From Magnetococcales bacterium (GTDB lineage Bacteria > Pseudomonadota > Magnetococcia > Magnetococcales > Magnetaquicoccaceae), in NCBI GenBank assembly GCA_015231915.1, contig JADGAR010000023.1, positions 1 to 55,615 on the forward strand: a DNA stretch of 55,615 nt. Direction: 5' to 3'. Below are positions 15,667 through 25,077 of the stretch, in pieces. A program made the translations under genes and the position numbers. Under the pieces are notes generated by a model. It was not told the DNA's origin and ran no database searches. It saw only the letters and a list, made by a program, of their open reading frames with translations. Position 1 is the stretch's first letter, and each line of letters begins with the position of its first letter.

Positions 15667-18612
15667 TCAGCCCCAGGGAAGTTGCAATTCGCGCATGAAC
15701 GCGCCAAAGGCCAGCTCCCGGCTGTCGGCGGCCACTGCGGCCAGTTCCGGAACCAGCCCGGTGGCAATCACCCGCCCAACCATCGGCGTCAGCAAGGGAT
15801 TCAACTCCGGCACCTCGGCAGCCAGCTCGCGGCGCAAGGCGGCAAGGGTGGCAATCTCCGGCTCCCCGGCCAACGCCGCCAACACGGCATATCCGTTCAG
15901 CTCGCTGGCGTCAGGCAGGCCGTTTTGCAATATGGTCAACGCGCCGTCCCGGTTCAGGAAGGCACCCTCGCTTTGCAGCGGATCGCTCATGGCCAGATTG
16001 ATCTCCGCCAGTTCTTCCGGCTCGCCGGAATGGATGGCGATCACCCTGGCCTTCTGCTCCACGGCCACCGGCACATTCACCAGCACCAGACAGTCTGCCG
16101 GGGTGCCGGCCTTCCAGGGGGTCGCCCCCAGTCGGGTCAGCAGGGCGATGTTGGCCTCGCCCCGGATCTTGCCATAAGGCCTGGCGGGTTGCTGCACCGT
16201 CTCCCCACTGGTGAAATGAAAGCCGGCGTTGTACTGCCGCGCCAGCCGCGCCGCCGCATAGGTCTCCTCCACCGTGAGCCGCGCCGCCACCACCACCGCC
16301 GGCTGCCGCGCCCCGGACAGCAGGGCGCGCGCCCCGGCCATGGCATCGGCGTCGTTGTGGTTGGCCTGACGCATCCCGCGATGGGAAAAACGCCCCTCCG
16401 CGCAGATCACCGCCCCGTTGACCGGGTCGCCGTCCATGGAACTCACCTTCACCACCCGGCCTTCGGCCACATGCACCCGCAGGCCGCAACCACGGCTGCA
16501 ACGGGTGCAGGTGGTCTCCTCCGCGTCCCAGATCCAGGGTCCGGCCTCCTTGCCGGCGTTGTTCGAAAGCGTGCCGGTGGGGCACAGGTCGATGCACATG
16601 CCGCAGGCGTCGCACCCGGTCTCTTGCAAAGGATCATCGAAGTTCGGCCCCACGCGGGTGACGAAACCGCGATTGATGAAACTCAGGGCATGGATGTCCC
16701 GCACCTCGGCGCACACCCGCACGCAGGAGCCGCAGGTGATGCACTTGTCCGATTCGATGCGCACCAGGGGGTGACGGTTGTCCGGCAGATACTTGCGCTT
16801 CTTGCCCGCCAGTCGCTGCTCGGTGGCCCCGTAATGGGTCGCGTAGTTGCGCAGATCGCAGTCGAAACGCGCCGTGCAGCCGCATTCGATGCAGCGCGTC
16901 GCCTCGGCCATGGCCCGCACCTGGTCCAGACCCATGTTGATGGGCGCCCAGCCGTCCCCGGCCAACCGCTGCGCCGCCGGATGGGTGCTTTCCAGCGCAC
17001 GCTTCTTGTGGACGTAACGGGGGGCGAAATCGGCCATCTCCAGATCCTGCAACCGCCCGCGGGAGATGGCGTAGGGTTTGGTCAGTTTGACCTCGGCACC
17101 CCGCAGATAGAGATCCATGGCCAGCGCGGCCCGGCGTCCCTCACCCACGGCACGGATCAGAATGTCCGGGCCGAAGGCGCAGTCCCCGGCGGTGAACAGA
17201 CCGGGAATGCTGGTGGTCTGGGTCTTCTCGTCGTAAACGAAGGTCTGCCAGCGGGTGGTTTGCGGTTTGTCCGCCTCCCCCTCGATGCAGCTCAGATCCG
17301 GATCCTGGCCGATGGCCGCAATGATCAGATCGAAGGGCAGATCCTCTTCGCTCCCTTCCAGGGGGACCGGACGGCGGCGACCGGAGGCGTCCGGTTCGCC
17401 CAGCGTCATGGTGACCACCCGCAACCCGTTGGCCCGGCCATTGGCCACCAGCACCTCCACCGGCGCGGTCAGGAAACGGAATTCGACGCCCTCCTCGTGG
17501 GTCTCCTCCTGCTCCACCGGCAGGGCGGGCATCTCCTTCTGGCTGCGCCGGTAGACCAAAGTCACCTCCGCGCCAAGACGCCGCGCCACGCGGGCGCAGT
17601 CCATGGCCGTGTCGCCGCCGCCGATCACCGCCACCCGCTTGCCGGTCTCCACCGGTTCGTTCAGCACCACCTTGCGCAGAAAATCCACCCCGCCCATCAC
17701 CCCGGGGACATTTTCGTTGGGCACCCGCATCGGTTTGGCCTGATGGGCGCCGATGGCCAACAGAATGGCTTCAAACCCCCTGGCCTTGAGATCGCCCAGG
17801 GTGAAATCCCGACCCAGTTTCTGGTTGTAATGGACCGTCACCCCCTGGTCCAGGATGGCCTGGATCTCCCGGTCCATGATGTCCCAGGGCATGCGGAAGC
17901 GGGGAATGCCGTAGCGGGCCATGCCGCCCAGGGCGGGCAGGGCCTCGAAGATCTCCACCCCGTGGCCGGCCTGACGCAGGAAGTGGGCTGCGGACAAGCC
18001 TGCCGGACCCCCCCCGACGATCGCCACCCGCCTGCCGGTGGCGTTGCCCGGCGGCGGCACGAAGGGACCATGGGAAAGATCATACTCGGAGGAGAACCGC
18101 TTCAACGGGTTGATGGCCACCGGTTCGTCCACCAGTCCGCGCCGGCATTGGGACTCGCACGGGTGGGGACAGATGCGACCGCAGACCACCGGCAGGGGGT
18201 TGCGCTGCTTGATCAGCCGCACCGCCGCCTCGAAGTCGCCGTTGGCGATGTGGGCGATGTAGCCCTGAATGTCGATCCCCGCCGGACAGGTCGCCTCGCA
18301 GGGGGCGATGCAGTCCCCGGCGTGGTCGGAAAGCAGCAGGTCGAGGGCCATGCGCCGGCTCTTGTTGACCTCCTCGCTGTCGGTGCGGATCACCATGCCA
18401 GGGGCCACGCGGGTGGCGCAGGCCGGCAGCAACCCCCTGGCCTTTTCCACCTCCACCACGCACAAAAAGCACGAGGCGAAGGGTTTCAGGCGGTCGTCGT
18501 AACAAAAGGTCGGTATGTGAATCCCCTGGGCTTCGGCGGCCTCGCGGATGGTGGCGTCGGCGCGCACTTCCACCTCGCGGCCATTCAGGGTGATGGAGAT
18601 CTTGTCGCTCAT
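15667..18612 (-). CDS. NuoG/GltD-type flavo-iron-sulfur subunit of an NAD(P)H-linked oxidoreductase
   Basis: 981 residues. Order seen: NuoG/HoxU-like 2Fe-2S domain (FCYDDRLKPFASCFLC); a DH-x3-DC-x2-PC-x2-TC cluster site; GltD-type N-terminal cysteines (CGRICPHPCESQC); an FAD fold (VAIVGGGPAGLSAAHFL, about 195); an NAD(P)H fold (VAVIGGGDTAMDCARVARRL) and FTAGDCAFGPD; then further cluster sites (CIECGC, CITCGSCVRVC, CDACGMCIDLC, CTRCSRGCG). The last 200 residues are a remnant of a molybdopterin-oxidoreductase domain with no obvious catalytic site. With the NuoF- and NuoE-like genes it resembles the StnABC/NfnB group of electron-bifurcating transhydrogenases. The reaction is inferred. Confidence 0.88.
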   Translation of the reverse strand: MSDKISITLNGREVEVRADATIREAAEAQGIHIPTFCYDDRLKPFASCFLCVVEVEKARGLLPACATRVAPGMVIRTDSEEVNKSRRMALDLLLSDHAGDCIAPCEATCPAGIDIQGYIAHIANGDFEAAVRLIKQRNPLPVVCGRICPHPCESQCRRGLVDEPVAINPLKRFSSEYDLSHGPFVPPPGNATGRRVAIVGGGPAGLSAAHFLRQAGHGVEIFEALPALGGMARYGIPRFRMPWDIMDREIQAILDQGVTVHYNQKLGRDFTLGDLKARGFEAILLAIGAHQAKPMRVPNENVPGVMGGVDFLRKVVLNEPVETGKRVAVIGGGDTAMDCARVARRLGAEVTLVYRRSQKEMPALPVEQEETHEEGVEFRFLTAPVEVLVANGRANGLRVVTMTLGEPDASGRRRPVPLEGSEEDLPFDLIIAAIGQDPDLSCIEGEADKPQTTRWQTFVYDEKTQTTSIPGLFTAGDCAFGPDILIRAVGEGRRAALAMDLYLRGAEVKLTKPYAISRGRLQDLEMADFAPRYVHKKRALESTHPAAQRLAGDGWAPINMGLDQVRAMAEATRCIECGCTARFDCDLRNYATHYGATEQRLAGKKRKYLPDNRHPLVRIESDKCITCGSCVRVCAEVRDIHALSFINRGFVTRVGPNFDDPLQETGCDACGMCIDLCPTGTLSNNAGKEAGPWIWDAEETTCTRCSRGCGLRVHVAEGRVVKVSSMDGDPVNGAVICAEGRFSHRGMRQANHNDADAMAGARALLSGARQPAVVVAARLTVEETYAAARLARQYNAGFHFTSGETVQQPARPYGKIRGEANIALLTRLGATPWKAGTPADCLVLVNVPVAVEQKARVIAIHSGEPEELAEINLAMSDPLQSEGAFLNRDGALTILQNGLPDASELNGYAVLAALAGEPEIATLAALRRELAAEVPELNPLLTPMVGRVIATGLVPELAAVAADSRELAFGAFMRELQLPWG

Positions 18613-18628
18613 GAGCCTCTCTCCTCGA

Positions 18629-20410
18629 TCAGGCCGCGAGAATGGCGTCGGGGTTGCAAACCTCCACGCACATGCCGCAGTTGATGCAGATTTTCTGGTC
18701 GATGACCCAGCTGTCGGGCTGCTTCAGGGTGCCGGCGATGGCGTTCACCGGGCAGTAGCGTTGGCAGATCGAACAGCCGGTACACTTGTCGTTTTGGATG
18801 GTGTGGGTGATCAGCCCCTTGCACACCCCGCCGGGACACCGCTTCTCCTGGACGTGGGCGATGTATTCGTCGCGGAAGTATTTCAGGGTGGTCAGCACCG
18901 GGTTGGGGGCGGTCTGGCCCAGGCCGCACAGGGTCGCGGTCTTGATGCGCGGGGCCAGTTCCTCCAGGGTTTCGATGTCGGCCATGGTCCCCTCGCCGTC
19001 GCAGATGCGGGTGAGGATTTCCTTCATGCGCAGGGTGCCGATGCGGCAGAAGGTGCATTTGCCGCACGACTCGTTCTGGGTGAATTCCAGAAAATAGCGC
19101 GCCAGATCCACCATGCAGGACTTGGAGTCGGTCACCACCATGCCGCCGGAACCCATGATCGCGCCGGTGGCGTTGATCGCCTCGTACTCGATGGGGGTGT
19201 CGAAGAGCCGCTCCGGGATGCAGCCGCCGCTCGGTCCCCCCAGTTGCACGGCCTTGAGGGGCCTGTTGGAGGCCGAACCGCCGCCGACCCCCTCGATGAC
19301 GTGGCGGATGGTCACCCCCATGGGGACCTCCACCAGGCCGCCTCTGGCCACGGCGCCCGCCAGGGCGAACACCTTGGTCCCGGAACTGCCCGGCGTGCCG
19401 ATGGCCGCGTAGGCCGCGCCGCCGTTGTCGATGATCCAGGGGAGGTTGGCCAAAGTTTCCACGTTGTTGATGATGGTCGGCTTGCCGAACAACCCCTTGA
19501 TGGCCGGAAACGGCGGGCGGATGCGCGGCATGCCCCGCTCCCCCTCGATGGAGGCCATCAGGGCGGTCTCCTCGCCGCAGACGAAGGCGCCGGCCCCTTC
19601 CTTGATGCGCACGTCGAAATCGAAGCTGGTCCCCAGAATGCCGTGGCCCAGCAGGCCTGCCGCGCGGGCATCGGCGATGGCCTTGCCGAAGTACTCCACG
19701 GCCAGCGGGTATTCGGCGCGGATGTAGGCGTAGCCCTTGGAGGCCCCGATGGCGTAGGCGGCGATCAGCATCCCTTCCAGCACGCTGTGGGGATCCCCTT
19801 CCAGCAAGGAGCGGTCCATGAAGGCGCCGGGGTCGCCCTCGTCGCCGTTGCAGATCAGGTATTTCACCTCACCGGGCGCGTTGCGCGCGAAGCCCCATTT
19901 GGTGGCGGTGGGAAAGCCCGCGCCGCCGCGACCGCGGATTTTGGCGGTCTTGACCTCCTCGATGACCGCTTCCGGGGTCATGCCCGAACGCAGGATCTTT
20001 CCGATGGCGGCGTATCCCCCCCGTGCCCGATACTGCTCCAGGGAGGTGGGATTCAACTGGCCGACGTTGCGCAGGGCGATGCGGGTCTGCATGGCCAGAT
20101 ACTTGCCGCCCTCGGCGTTGGGGTCGTCGCTGGAGCGGATCAAAAGCGCTGCCGGCAGGTCGCCGGTCCCGCGATGGAACTGCACCACCTTGGGGAGGTT
20201 CTTTTTGGTGAGGTTGCCCCACAGGAATTTTTTTCCGGCAGGGTCGGTGATTTCCACCATCACTTCCCGGTGGCACATCCCCACGCAGCCCACGCTTTGG
20301 AACGTGGCCTCGGGGAACCGTTTTTTCAGAAGGTCCGTGATCTCCGGGGCGCCGGCTGCGATGCCGCAGGTCCCTTCACCGACGGTGATGATCCATTGTT
20401 CGGTGCTCAT
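18629..20410 (-). CDS. NuoF-like NADH/FMN subunit with N-terminal thioredoxin-like and C-terminal 2x[4Fe-4S] domains
   Basis: 593 residues. The ATG at 20410 follows GGGAGA. Residues 1-100: thioredoxin-like 2Fe-2S domain (GTCGIAAG, VGCVGMCH). Residues 130-500: NuoF core, with FMN/NADH sites IRGRGGAGFPTATKW and CNGDEGDPGAFMDR and the 4Fe-4S site ESCGKCTFC. C-terminus: two ferredoxin motifs (CTGCSICQRYCP, CINCGMCVEVCNP). This three-part layout is that of HydB/HndC/StnB-type subunits rather than respiratory NuoF, which lacks both end domains. It is 16 bp upstream of the NuoG/GltD-type gene. Confidence 0.92.
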   Translation of the reverse strand: MSTEQWIITVGEGTCGIAAGAPEITDLLKKRFPEATFQSVGCVGMCHREVMVEITDPAGKKFLWGNLTKKNLPKVVQFHRGTGDLPAALLIRSSDDPNAEGGKYLAMQTRIALRNVGQLNPTSLEQYRARGGYAAIGKILRSGMTPEAVIEEVKTAKIRGRGGAGFPTATKWGFARNAPGEVKYLICNGDEGDPGAFMDRSLLEGDPHSVLEGMLIAAYAIGASKGYAYIRAEYPLAVEYFGKAIADARAAGLLGHGILGTSFDFDVRIKEGAGAFVCGEETALMASIEGERGMPRIRPPFPAIKGLFGKPTIINNVETLANLPWIIDNGGAAYAAIGTPGSSGTKVFALAGAVARGGLVEVPMGVTIRHVIEGVGGGSASNRPLKAVQLGGPSGGCIPERLFDTPIEYEAINATGAIMGSGGMVVTDSKSCMVDLARYFLEFTQNESCGKCTFCRIGTLRMKEILTRICDGEGTMADIETLEELAPRIKTATLCGLGQTAPNPVLTTLKYFRDEYIAHVQEKRCPGGVCKGLITHTIQNDKCTGCSICQRYCPVNAIAGTLKQPDSWVIDQKICINCGMCVEVCNPDAILAA

Positions 20411-20426
20411 GAAGGCATCTCCCATG

Positions 20427-20960
20427 TCAATCCGCTGATTCCTGGAGGGCCAGGATTTCGTTGTGCTCGCGGGCGTGTTTGTGGAGGTGACGTTGGGCGT
20501 CCGCGCCCTTGAGGTTCGGGAAGGCCTGGCCGTCGATGAGCATGACCGGCGCGAGGCTGCAACAGCCGATGCAGGCCACGTTTTCCACGGTATAGGAGCC
20601 GTTGGCCGCCGTATCCAGTTCCGCATCCGTGATGCCCAAAGCGTGACGCAGCGAGGTGTTGAGGCGATCCGCGCCCTGCACGTGGCAGGCGGTGCCGTGG
20701 CACACCTTGATCATGTGGCGTCCGACCGGTTTCAGGCGAAACTGGGCGTAGAAGGTGGCCACGCCGAACAGTTGGCTGGCGTTGATGCGGGTCCGTTCGA
20801 CCACGAGGTTCATGGCCTTGCGGGGCAGGTAGCCGTATGCCGTCTGGATGGCCTGCAACAGGGGCACGGCGGCGGACGCATCGGATCCGATGGCGTCGAT
20901 CCAGCCCTGAACTCGATCCGGGTCCACAACGGCTTCCAAAGAGGTGTTGCTCACGATCAT
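20427..20960 (-). CDS. NuoE-like [2Fe-2S] subunit
   Basis: 177 residues from ATG 20960; a GTG at 20954 has better spacing from GAGGAG and is equally possible. The C-terminal thioredoxin-like domain has the four ligands in CHGTAC and CIGCC, and the N-terminal helical part (LLQAIQTAYGYLPRKAMNLV) is typical of NuoE/HoxE/HndA. It is the first gene of the operon and passes electrons to or from the FMN subunit. Sixteen bases separate it from the NuoF-like start. Confidence 0.92.
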   Translation of the reverse strand: MIVSNTSLEAVVDPDRVQGWIDAIGSDASAAVPLLQAIQTAYGYLPRKAMNLVVERTRINASQLFGVATFYAQFRLKPVGRHMIKVCHGTACHVQGADRLNTSLRHALGITDAELDTAANGSYTVENVACIGCCSLAPVMLIDGQAFPNLKGADAQRHLHKHAREHNEILALQESAD

Positions 20961-21044
20961 TCTCCTCGCTTGGGTGACGTGGGTGACTGCAAAGCGGTAA
21001 CGGTATATTATGATATACTGAAATGGCAAGGGGGTTTGTGCGGC

Positions 21045-21845
21045 TTACGGCATTCGCCATTGCGGGTTGTCCAGCGTGCCGGCGATGGTCAGGGCGAGGG
21101 GTTGCCCGCGGGCCAGGGCCTGACCCATCAACCCGCCTGGATTCGGCTTGATGGGTTGCACCCGCAGTTCTCCCTGGATCCGGCTGGTGCGGGGGTCGGA
21201 CCAGTTCATGCGCAGGGTCACCTGGCCGGTCAAGGCGATCTCGCCCTTGCCCGCGAGCCGGATCTCCATCGCGTCCTTCTCCTTGACTGCGGCGGTGAGG
21301 GTGCAAGGATCCATGCGGGCGCCAAACGCCACCACGTCCCGCAGCACCATTTCCCAGGAGCCGCCGTCCATGGCCGGGGAGGCGTCGTTGACACCGCTCA
21401 GCCAGCCGTTGCCTTCCCCCCGGCCCTGAATCTGGGCACCCATGGGGCCGAGCCACAGGCCCATCACCTGGGCAAGATCCCCGATGGTCGCCTGCCACTC
21501 CAGACGGCCCGCCCGACCGTTCCATGTCGCTTCCCCAACGGCGGCGACCGTCTCGAAGTTCAGGCGATAATCCATCCCGATCCGGCCAAGCAGCAGGGGC
21601 CAAGGTCGGGGACGCACGGCCAGCCGCTCGATGGGTTTGTCCTGGGAAAACAGCGGCGGATGGACGCGGATCTCCTCCAGCGTCACCCCGTCCCAGCCCA
21701 TGGTCAGCGCGCGCCAGCTCATCCGGTTGCCGGTGGCCTCCCGCAGCCACCCTTCCACCCTTTCCATGGGCAGCAGGATCACCAGCCCGATCAGATAGGC
21801 GATCAGCATGACCCCGAACAGGGCAAGGACCGTTTTCCTGTTCAC
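21045..21845 (-). CDS. gspN: Type II secretion system protein N
   Basis: 266 residues from a GTG that overlaps the gspM stop (GTGA). One N-terminal membrane helix (TVLALFGVMLIAYLIGLVILL) is followed by a periplasmic beta-rich domain, with MDYRLNFETVAAVGEATW and a conserved end, ALTIAGTLDNPQWRMP, as in GspN. It is an accessory inner-membrane component and the last gene of the operon. Confidence 0.85.
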   Translation of the reverse strand: MNRKTVLALFGVMLIAYLIGLVILLPMERVEGWLREATGNRMSWRALTMGWDGVTLEEIRVHPPLFSQDKPIERLAVRPRPWPLLLGRIGMDYRLNFETVAAVGEATWNGRAGRLEWQATIGDLAQVMGLWLGPMGAQIQGRGEGNGWLSGVNDASPAMDGGSWEMVLRDVVAFGARMDPCTLTAAVKEKDAMEIRLAGKGEIALTGQVTLRMNWSDPRTSRIQGELRVQPIKPNPGGLMGQALARGQPLALTIAGTLDNPQWRMP

Positions 21846-22345
21846 AGCAATCCGATCTCCAGGGCCAGAGAGATGCCGACGCCATCCTTTTCCGTCCGCT
21901 TGATCTCGCCGCGCACGATGCGCAACCGGGGCACCGCCTCCAGGCGCTGCAGAAAGCGCAGCGCGGTCTCCATGGGGATGGCCTTGAGGGTCAGATCCGC
22001 CTTTTCCCGGAATCCGCCTTCGTTTCCTTTCACCGGGATCGGCGCAATCTGTTGCATCTTGTCGGTCAGTTGAAAGGCGGCGCTCTCCTTTTCCAGCCAG
22101 GGCAGCAGCGAGGGGACCTCCTCGCCGCCCAAAGCGGCAGGACGGACGGGTTTGCCGCCGGGGGATTCCGCCCGGACGCGGGCGGCCAGGGTGGTCACTT
22201 CCCGCAGGATGGCCTCCTGTGTGCGCGCCTTTTCTTCCTGGCGTCGGACCTCCCCGTCGATCCATGCCAGGCCGTTGACCAGCAATGCGGCCAGGGCCAA
22301 TGCCAATCCCACGATCGTCAGGCGGCGTTTGAGCGTGGCATTCAT
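21842..22345 (-). CDS. gspM: Type II secretion system protein M
   Basis: 167 residues. A short cytoplasmic N-terminus and one membrane helix (LTIVGLALALAALLVNGLAWI) lead into a coiled coil and a ferredoxin-like periplasmic domain. Sequence likeness is low, but size, topology and the place between gspL and gspN support the call. Partner of GspL in the assembly platform. ATGA overlap with gspL and GTGA overlap with gspN. Confidence 0.85.
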   Translation of the reverse strand: MNATLKRRLTIVGLALALAALLVNGLAWIDGEVRRQEEKARTQEAILREVTTLAARVRAESPGGKPVRPAALGGEEVPSLLPWLEKESAAFQLTDKMQQIAPIPVKGNEGGFREKADLTLKAIPMETALRFLQRLEAVPRLRIVRGEIKRTEKDGVGISLALEIGLL

Positions 22346-23664
22346 AACAACCCCAGCCGGAAATGGACCTGCTTGCTCTCGGGCAGGATGCGCGCCTCGT
22401 CCATGCGCGTCTCCCGATCGCCGCCCGCCTGCCGCAGCGCGGCGCGCACCTGGTCCAGGTGGTTGTAGGAGGGGACCTCGCCGGTCAGTTGCACCTCGCC
22501 CGGCTCATAGCGCAGCCGCTGCCATTTCACCTGGGTTTCCGCCGGCACGGCGTTCTGGATGATGCCAATCCAGGTGGACAGGCCGGGAAAATGGCCTTCC
22601 CGCTGGCCTGCATGCCCCAGTGCCTGTTTCAACTGCGCCACCGGGTCCACCATCACCGGGATGTGGGGCAGGGCCTGCCGGAAGGCGGTTTCGGTGGCGC
22701 TCCTGGCCTGTTCGAAACGGCTTTTGGCCTGGGAGTGGCGGAGCAGTTCCTGGCCGCTCCAGGTCAGCAGCAAGGCAGCGGCCAGCAGCGCGGCGGGCCG
22801 CCAGGGACGCCACAAAGATTGCCACTCCCGTGCGCCGCCGCCGTCCTTGAAATTCAGCAGGCGCCCATGGCTCCCCTGGGCTGCGGCCAGGGCCAGCCCG
22901 GCGGAGCGCAGCCACTCCCAACCGCTCAGCCCCGCGCCGAGGGCCTCGCTGGCCGGAAATGCGCTCTGCACAAACCCCTTGGCCTGGCACCAGGGCTGCC
23001 AGAAGGCGCGGCTGGCGCCCAGGCAGACGACCTTCATGGTCCCCGAGTGGGGATTGGGCAGCCGCTGGATCAACTCCCCGGCCAGCCAATCCACCTCGTC
23101 CAACAGGCCGTTCTCCTCCGTGACTTCCGGGGCGATCAGGCGCAGGTCGTACACCCGTCCTTCCAGAAGGGTGTAGAGCGTCACCGGGGCCAGGGAGGCG
23201 TCCACCACCAGCGTCGGGATTTCGGGGGTGATCAGGTCGGCTGCCTCCAGCAGGGGCCAGGCGCCCAGTTCTGCCATCACCACCCCGAGCGGCGCGATGC
23301 CGCTGGTCGTCAGGGTGGCAAGCAAATCGTCGATGACTCTTCCCTCGCACATCGCGAACAGCACGTCGCTTTCCTGCCCGTCGGAGGCGAACTGCATGGC
23401 GAAACGGGGATCGTCGGGCCGGTGCAGCAGGGTGTCCTGGGCCTCTTGCGGCAGGAGTTCCCACAGTTGTTCCCTCTGCGTGAAGGGCAGGCGGATCTTG
23501 CGCACGGTCATCTCCAGCGCCGACAAAGCCGCCACCACGCCCCGTTCTCCGCCGTGGGGGACCTTCTGGCCGCACGCGAACGTCAGGGGGCGGCGTCCGG
23601 TCAGGCGCGTCCAGAGCCGTTGTCGCGGGGTATGCACCAATCCCCATGTGGCAGCCGGTTTCAT
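22342..23664 (-). CDS. gspL: Type II secretion system protein L
   Basis: 440 residues. The ATG at 23664 overlaps the gspK stop; an in-frame ATG at 23673 is also possible. The cytoplasmic part has the actin-like PilM-type fold (KIRLPFTQREQLWELLPQEAQDTL, VVMAELGAWPLLEAADL, PTLVVDASLAPVTLYTL). A membrane helix lies near residue 280 (PAALLAAALLLTW), followed by a periplasmic domain (WIGIIQNAVPAETQVKWQRL). GspL links the secretion ATPase GspE to the inner-membrane platform. Confidence 0.88.
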   Translation of the reverse strand: MKPAATWGLVHTPRQRLWTRLTGRRPLTFACGQKVPHGGERGVVAALSALEMTVRKIRLPFTQREQLWELLPQEAQDTLLHRPDDPRFAMQFASDGQESDVLFAMCEGRVIDDLLATLTTSGIAPLGVVMAELGAWPLLEAADLITPEIPTLVVDASLAPVTLYTLLEGRVYDLRLIAPEVTEENGLLDEVDWLAGELIQRLPNPHSGTMKVVCLGASRAFWQPWCQAKGFVQSAFPASEALGAGLSGWEWLRSAGLALAAAQGSHGRLLNFKDGGGAREWQSLWRPWRPAALLAAALLLTWSGQELLRHSQAKSRFEQARSATETAFRQALPHIPVMVDPVAQLKQALGHAGQREGHFPGLSTWIGIIQNAVPAETQVKWQRLRYEPGEVQLTGEVPSYNHLDQVRAALRQAGGDRETRMDEARILPESKQVHFRLGLL

Positions 23665-24497
23665 CCGTTCCATCTCACCTTGCGAATTGTCATGCGCGAT
23701 GCGTCGCGTACCAGCAGGGCCGTCAAAGTGCCGGTCGCACCGAATGCCCGCGAGCGGATCGTTACCGCGAAGCAGGCGCTGTTGACGCCGAGCAGTTGGC
23801 TTTCTTGCGGAGCAAGGGTCACGCCAGCCTTGCTCAGATCCGCCACCTGGGCGAACGGTTCCCGCTCCCGCATGCGGATCACCCCCTGCCACTCCCGCTC
23901 CGGGTTGAGCAGTGCGAGGGTGGCCAGGGCAGCGGTATTGAGGTTCAGCCGGCGCGAGGGGCATTCCGCCTCGGCCAGCAGATGGGCGCGCATCTTGCGG
24001 ACCGTGACCCGGTCCCAGCCCGGCACCTGCTCCAGGGCGCGCAAGGGCAGGGGGGCCTTCAGCAGGCCTTCCAGCAGATCGACCGGCACCCCCTCCCGCT
24101 GCCACAATCGGACCAGGACTCCCCGCAGCGTGTCATCGATTTGACCATCGGCCAGACGCAGACCGTTGAGGTTCCAGAACCGTTCCAGGTCCTGCGTCAC
24201 CGCTTCCGCCGCCTCGCCATCCCGGTCGGACCAGGCGATCGGCGTCGCCCATGGTTCTCCCGGGTGATCCAGGCGGGTTTGCGCGGCATCCTCGATCAGG
24301 AGGCGGGCGACTCGCGCCAGCAGGGATTCGGCGTTGCGGCGGGCGATGATCAGGTCCAGTTCCCGCTGCACCTGACGGGCATGGAACCGTTGCGCGTCCA
24401 CGCCGGCATAGACCAGCGGGATCAGCATGGCGAGGGCGGCCAGGGTCACCAGCAGGACCATCCCCCGTTCGTCGTGGCGTTCAGGCGGGATCCGCAT
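23661..24497 (-). CDS. gspK: Type II secretion system minor pseudopilin K
   Basis: 278 residues, large for a pseudopilin as expected for GspK. Prepilin-type N-terminus (ERGMVLLVTLAALAMLIPLV) without Glu at +5, a known GspK trait, followed by RRNAESLLARVARLLIEDA and a helical insert containing LNLNTAALATLALL. GspK caps the pseudopilus together with GspI and GspJ. It overlaps gspJ by 17 bp. Confidence 0.92.
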   Translation of the reverse strand: MRIPPERHDERGMVLLVTLAALAMLIPLVYAGVDAQRFHARQVQRELDLIIARRNAESLLARVARLLIEDAAQTRLDHPGEPWATPIAWSDRDGEAAEAVTQDLERFWNLNGLRLADGQIDDTLRGVLVRLWQREGVPVDLLEGLLKAPLPLRALEQVPGWDRVTVRKMRAHLLAEAECPSRRLNLNTAALATLALLNPEREWQGVIRMREREPFAQVADLSKAGVTLAPQESQLLGVNSACFAVTIRSRAFGATGTLTALLVRDASRMTIRKVRWNG

Positions 24498-25077
24498 GAC
24501 CGATCCCCCCCATGGGCAGTTGCAACACCAGCCGCCAGTCGCCGATCACCCGCCAGTCGAAGCGCCAGCGCATCCCCAACCAGGGCGGTTTGCCCCCCTC
24601 GCCGAACGGGTGCCACCCTCGGGCGGAATAGAGATCCCACTCCACCCGTGTCAATCCCTGGTCGATGCGCAAGGTCAACTCCGCCTCTTCCCGTTTGCCT
24701 CCCAGGGGCAGCACCCGCCGTTCCCAGATCACCCCGTCCCCCGACGGGGTGGGGCGCCATTGATAGAGGATCTCCACCCAGGGACCCAGACGCCACTCCG
24801 GGACCACCTCGCCGCTGGCCTTGAGGATCACCGTCTCCTTGCCTTCCACCACGATCCCGGCCACCGGCGGTTCGGTGGCCAAAAACTCCCGGTCGCGGCC
24901 CAGCACCCGGCGCAGATGGATCCACTCGTGGAGGGTCTCCGCGCGGGTTTCGATGGCCCGCGCCGTGGCCAGGCTCGCCCCGGTCACCCGGTAGACGCCG
25001 CTCAACAGCAGCGCGGAGATGGTCAGGGCGATCAGGACCTCCAGCAGGGTGAAGCCGGTCTGGGGACGCGCTACCAT
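24481..25077 (-). CDS. gspJ: Type II secretion system minor pseudopilin J
   Basis: 198 residues. Prepilin peptidase site and hydrophobic helix TGFTLLEVLIALTISALLL, then the GspJ-like region RRVLGRDREFLATEPP and RVEWDLYSARGW. A minor pseudopilin at the pilus tip. Its start overlaps the gspI stop by seven bases. Confidence 0.92.
   Translation of the reverse strand: MVARPQTGFTLLEVLIALTISALLLSGVYRVTGASLATARAIETRAETLHEWIHLRRVLGRDREFLATEPPVAGIVVEGKETVILKASGEVVPEWRLGPWVEILYQWRPTPSGDGVIWERRVLPLGGKREEAELTLRIDQGLTRVEWDLYSARGWHPFGEGGKPPWLGMRWRFDWRVIGDWRLVLQLPMGGIGHADPA

Noticed and set aside
15625-20512. Long plus-strand frames opposite the NuoFG-like genes
   Set aside because: High GC leaves antisense frames open; the cysteine cluster motifs are all on the minus strand.
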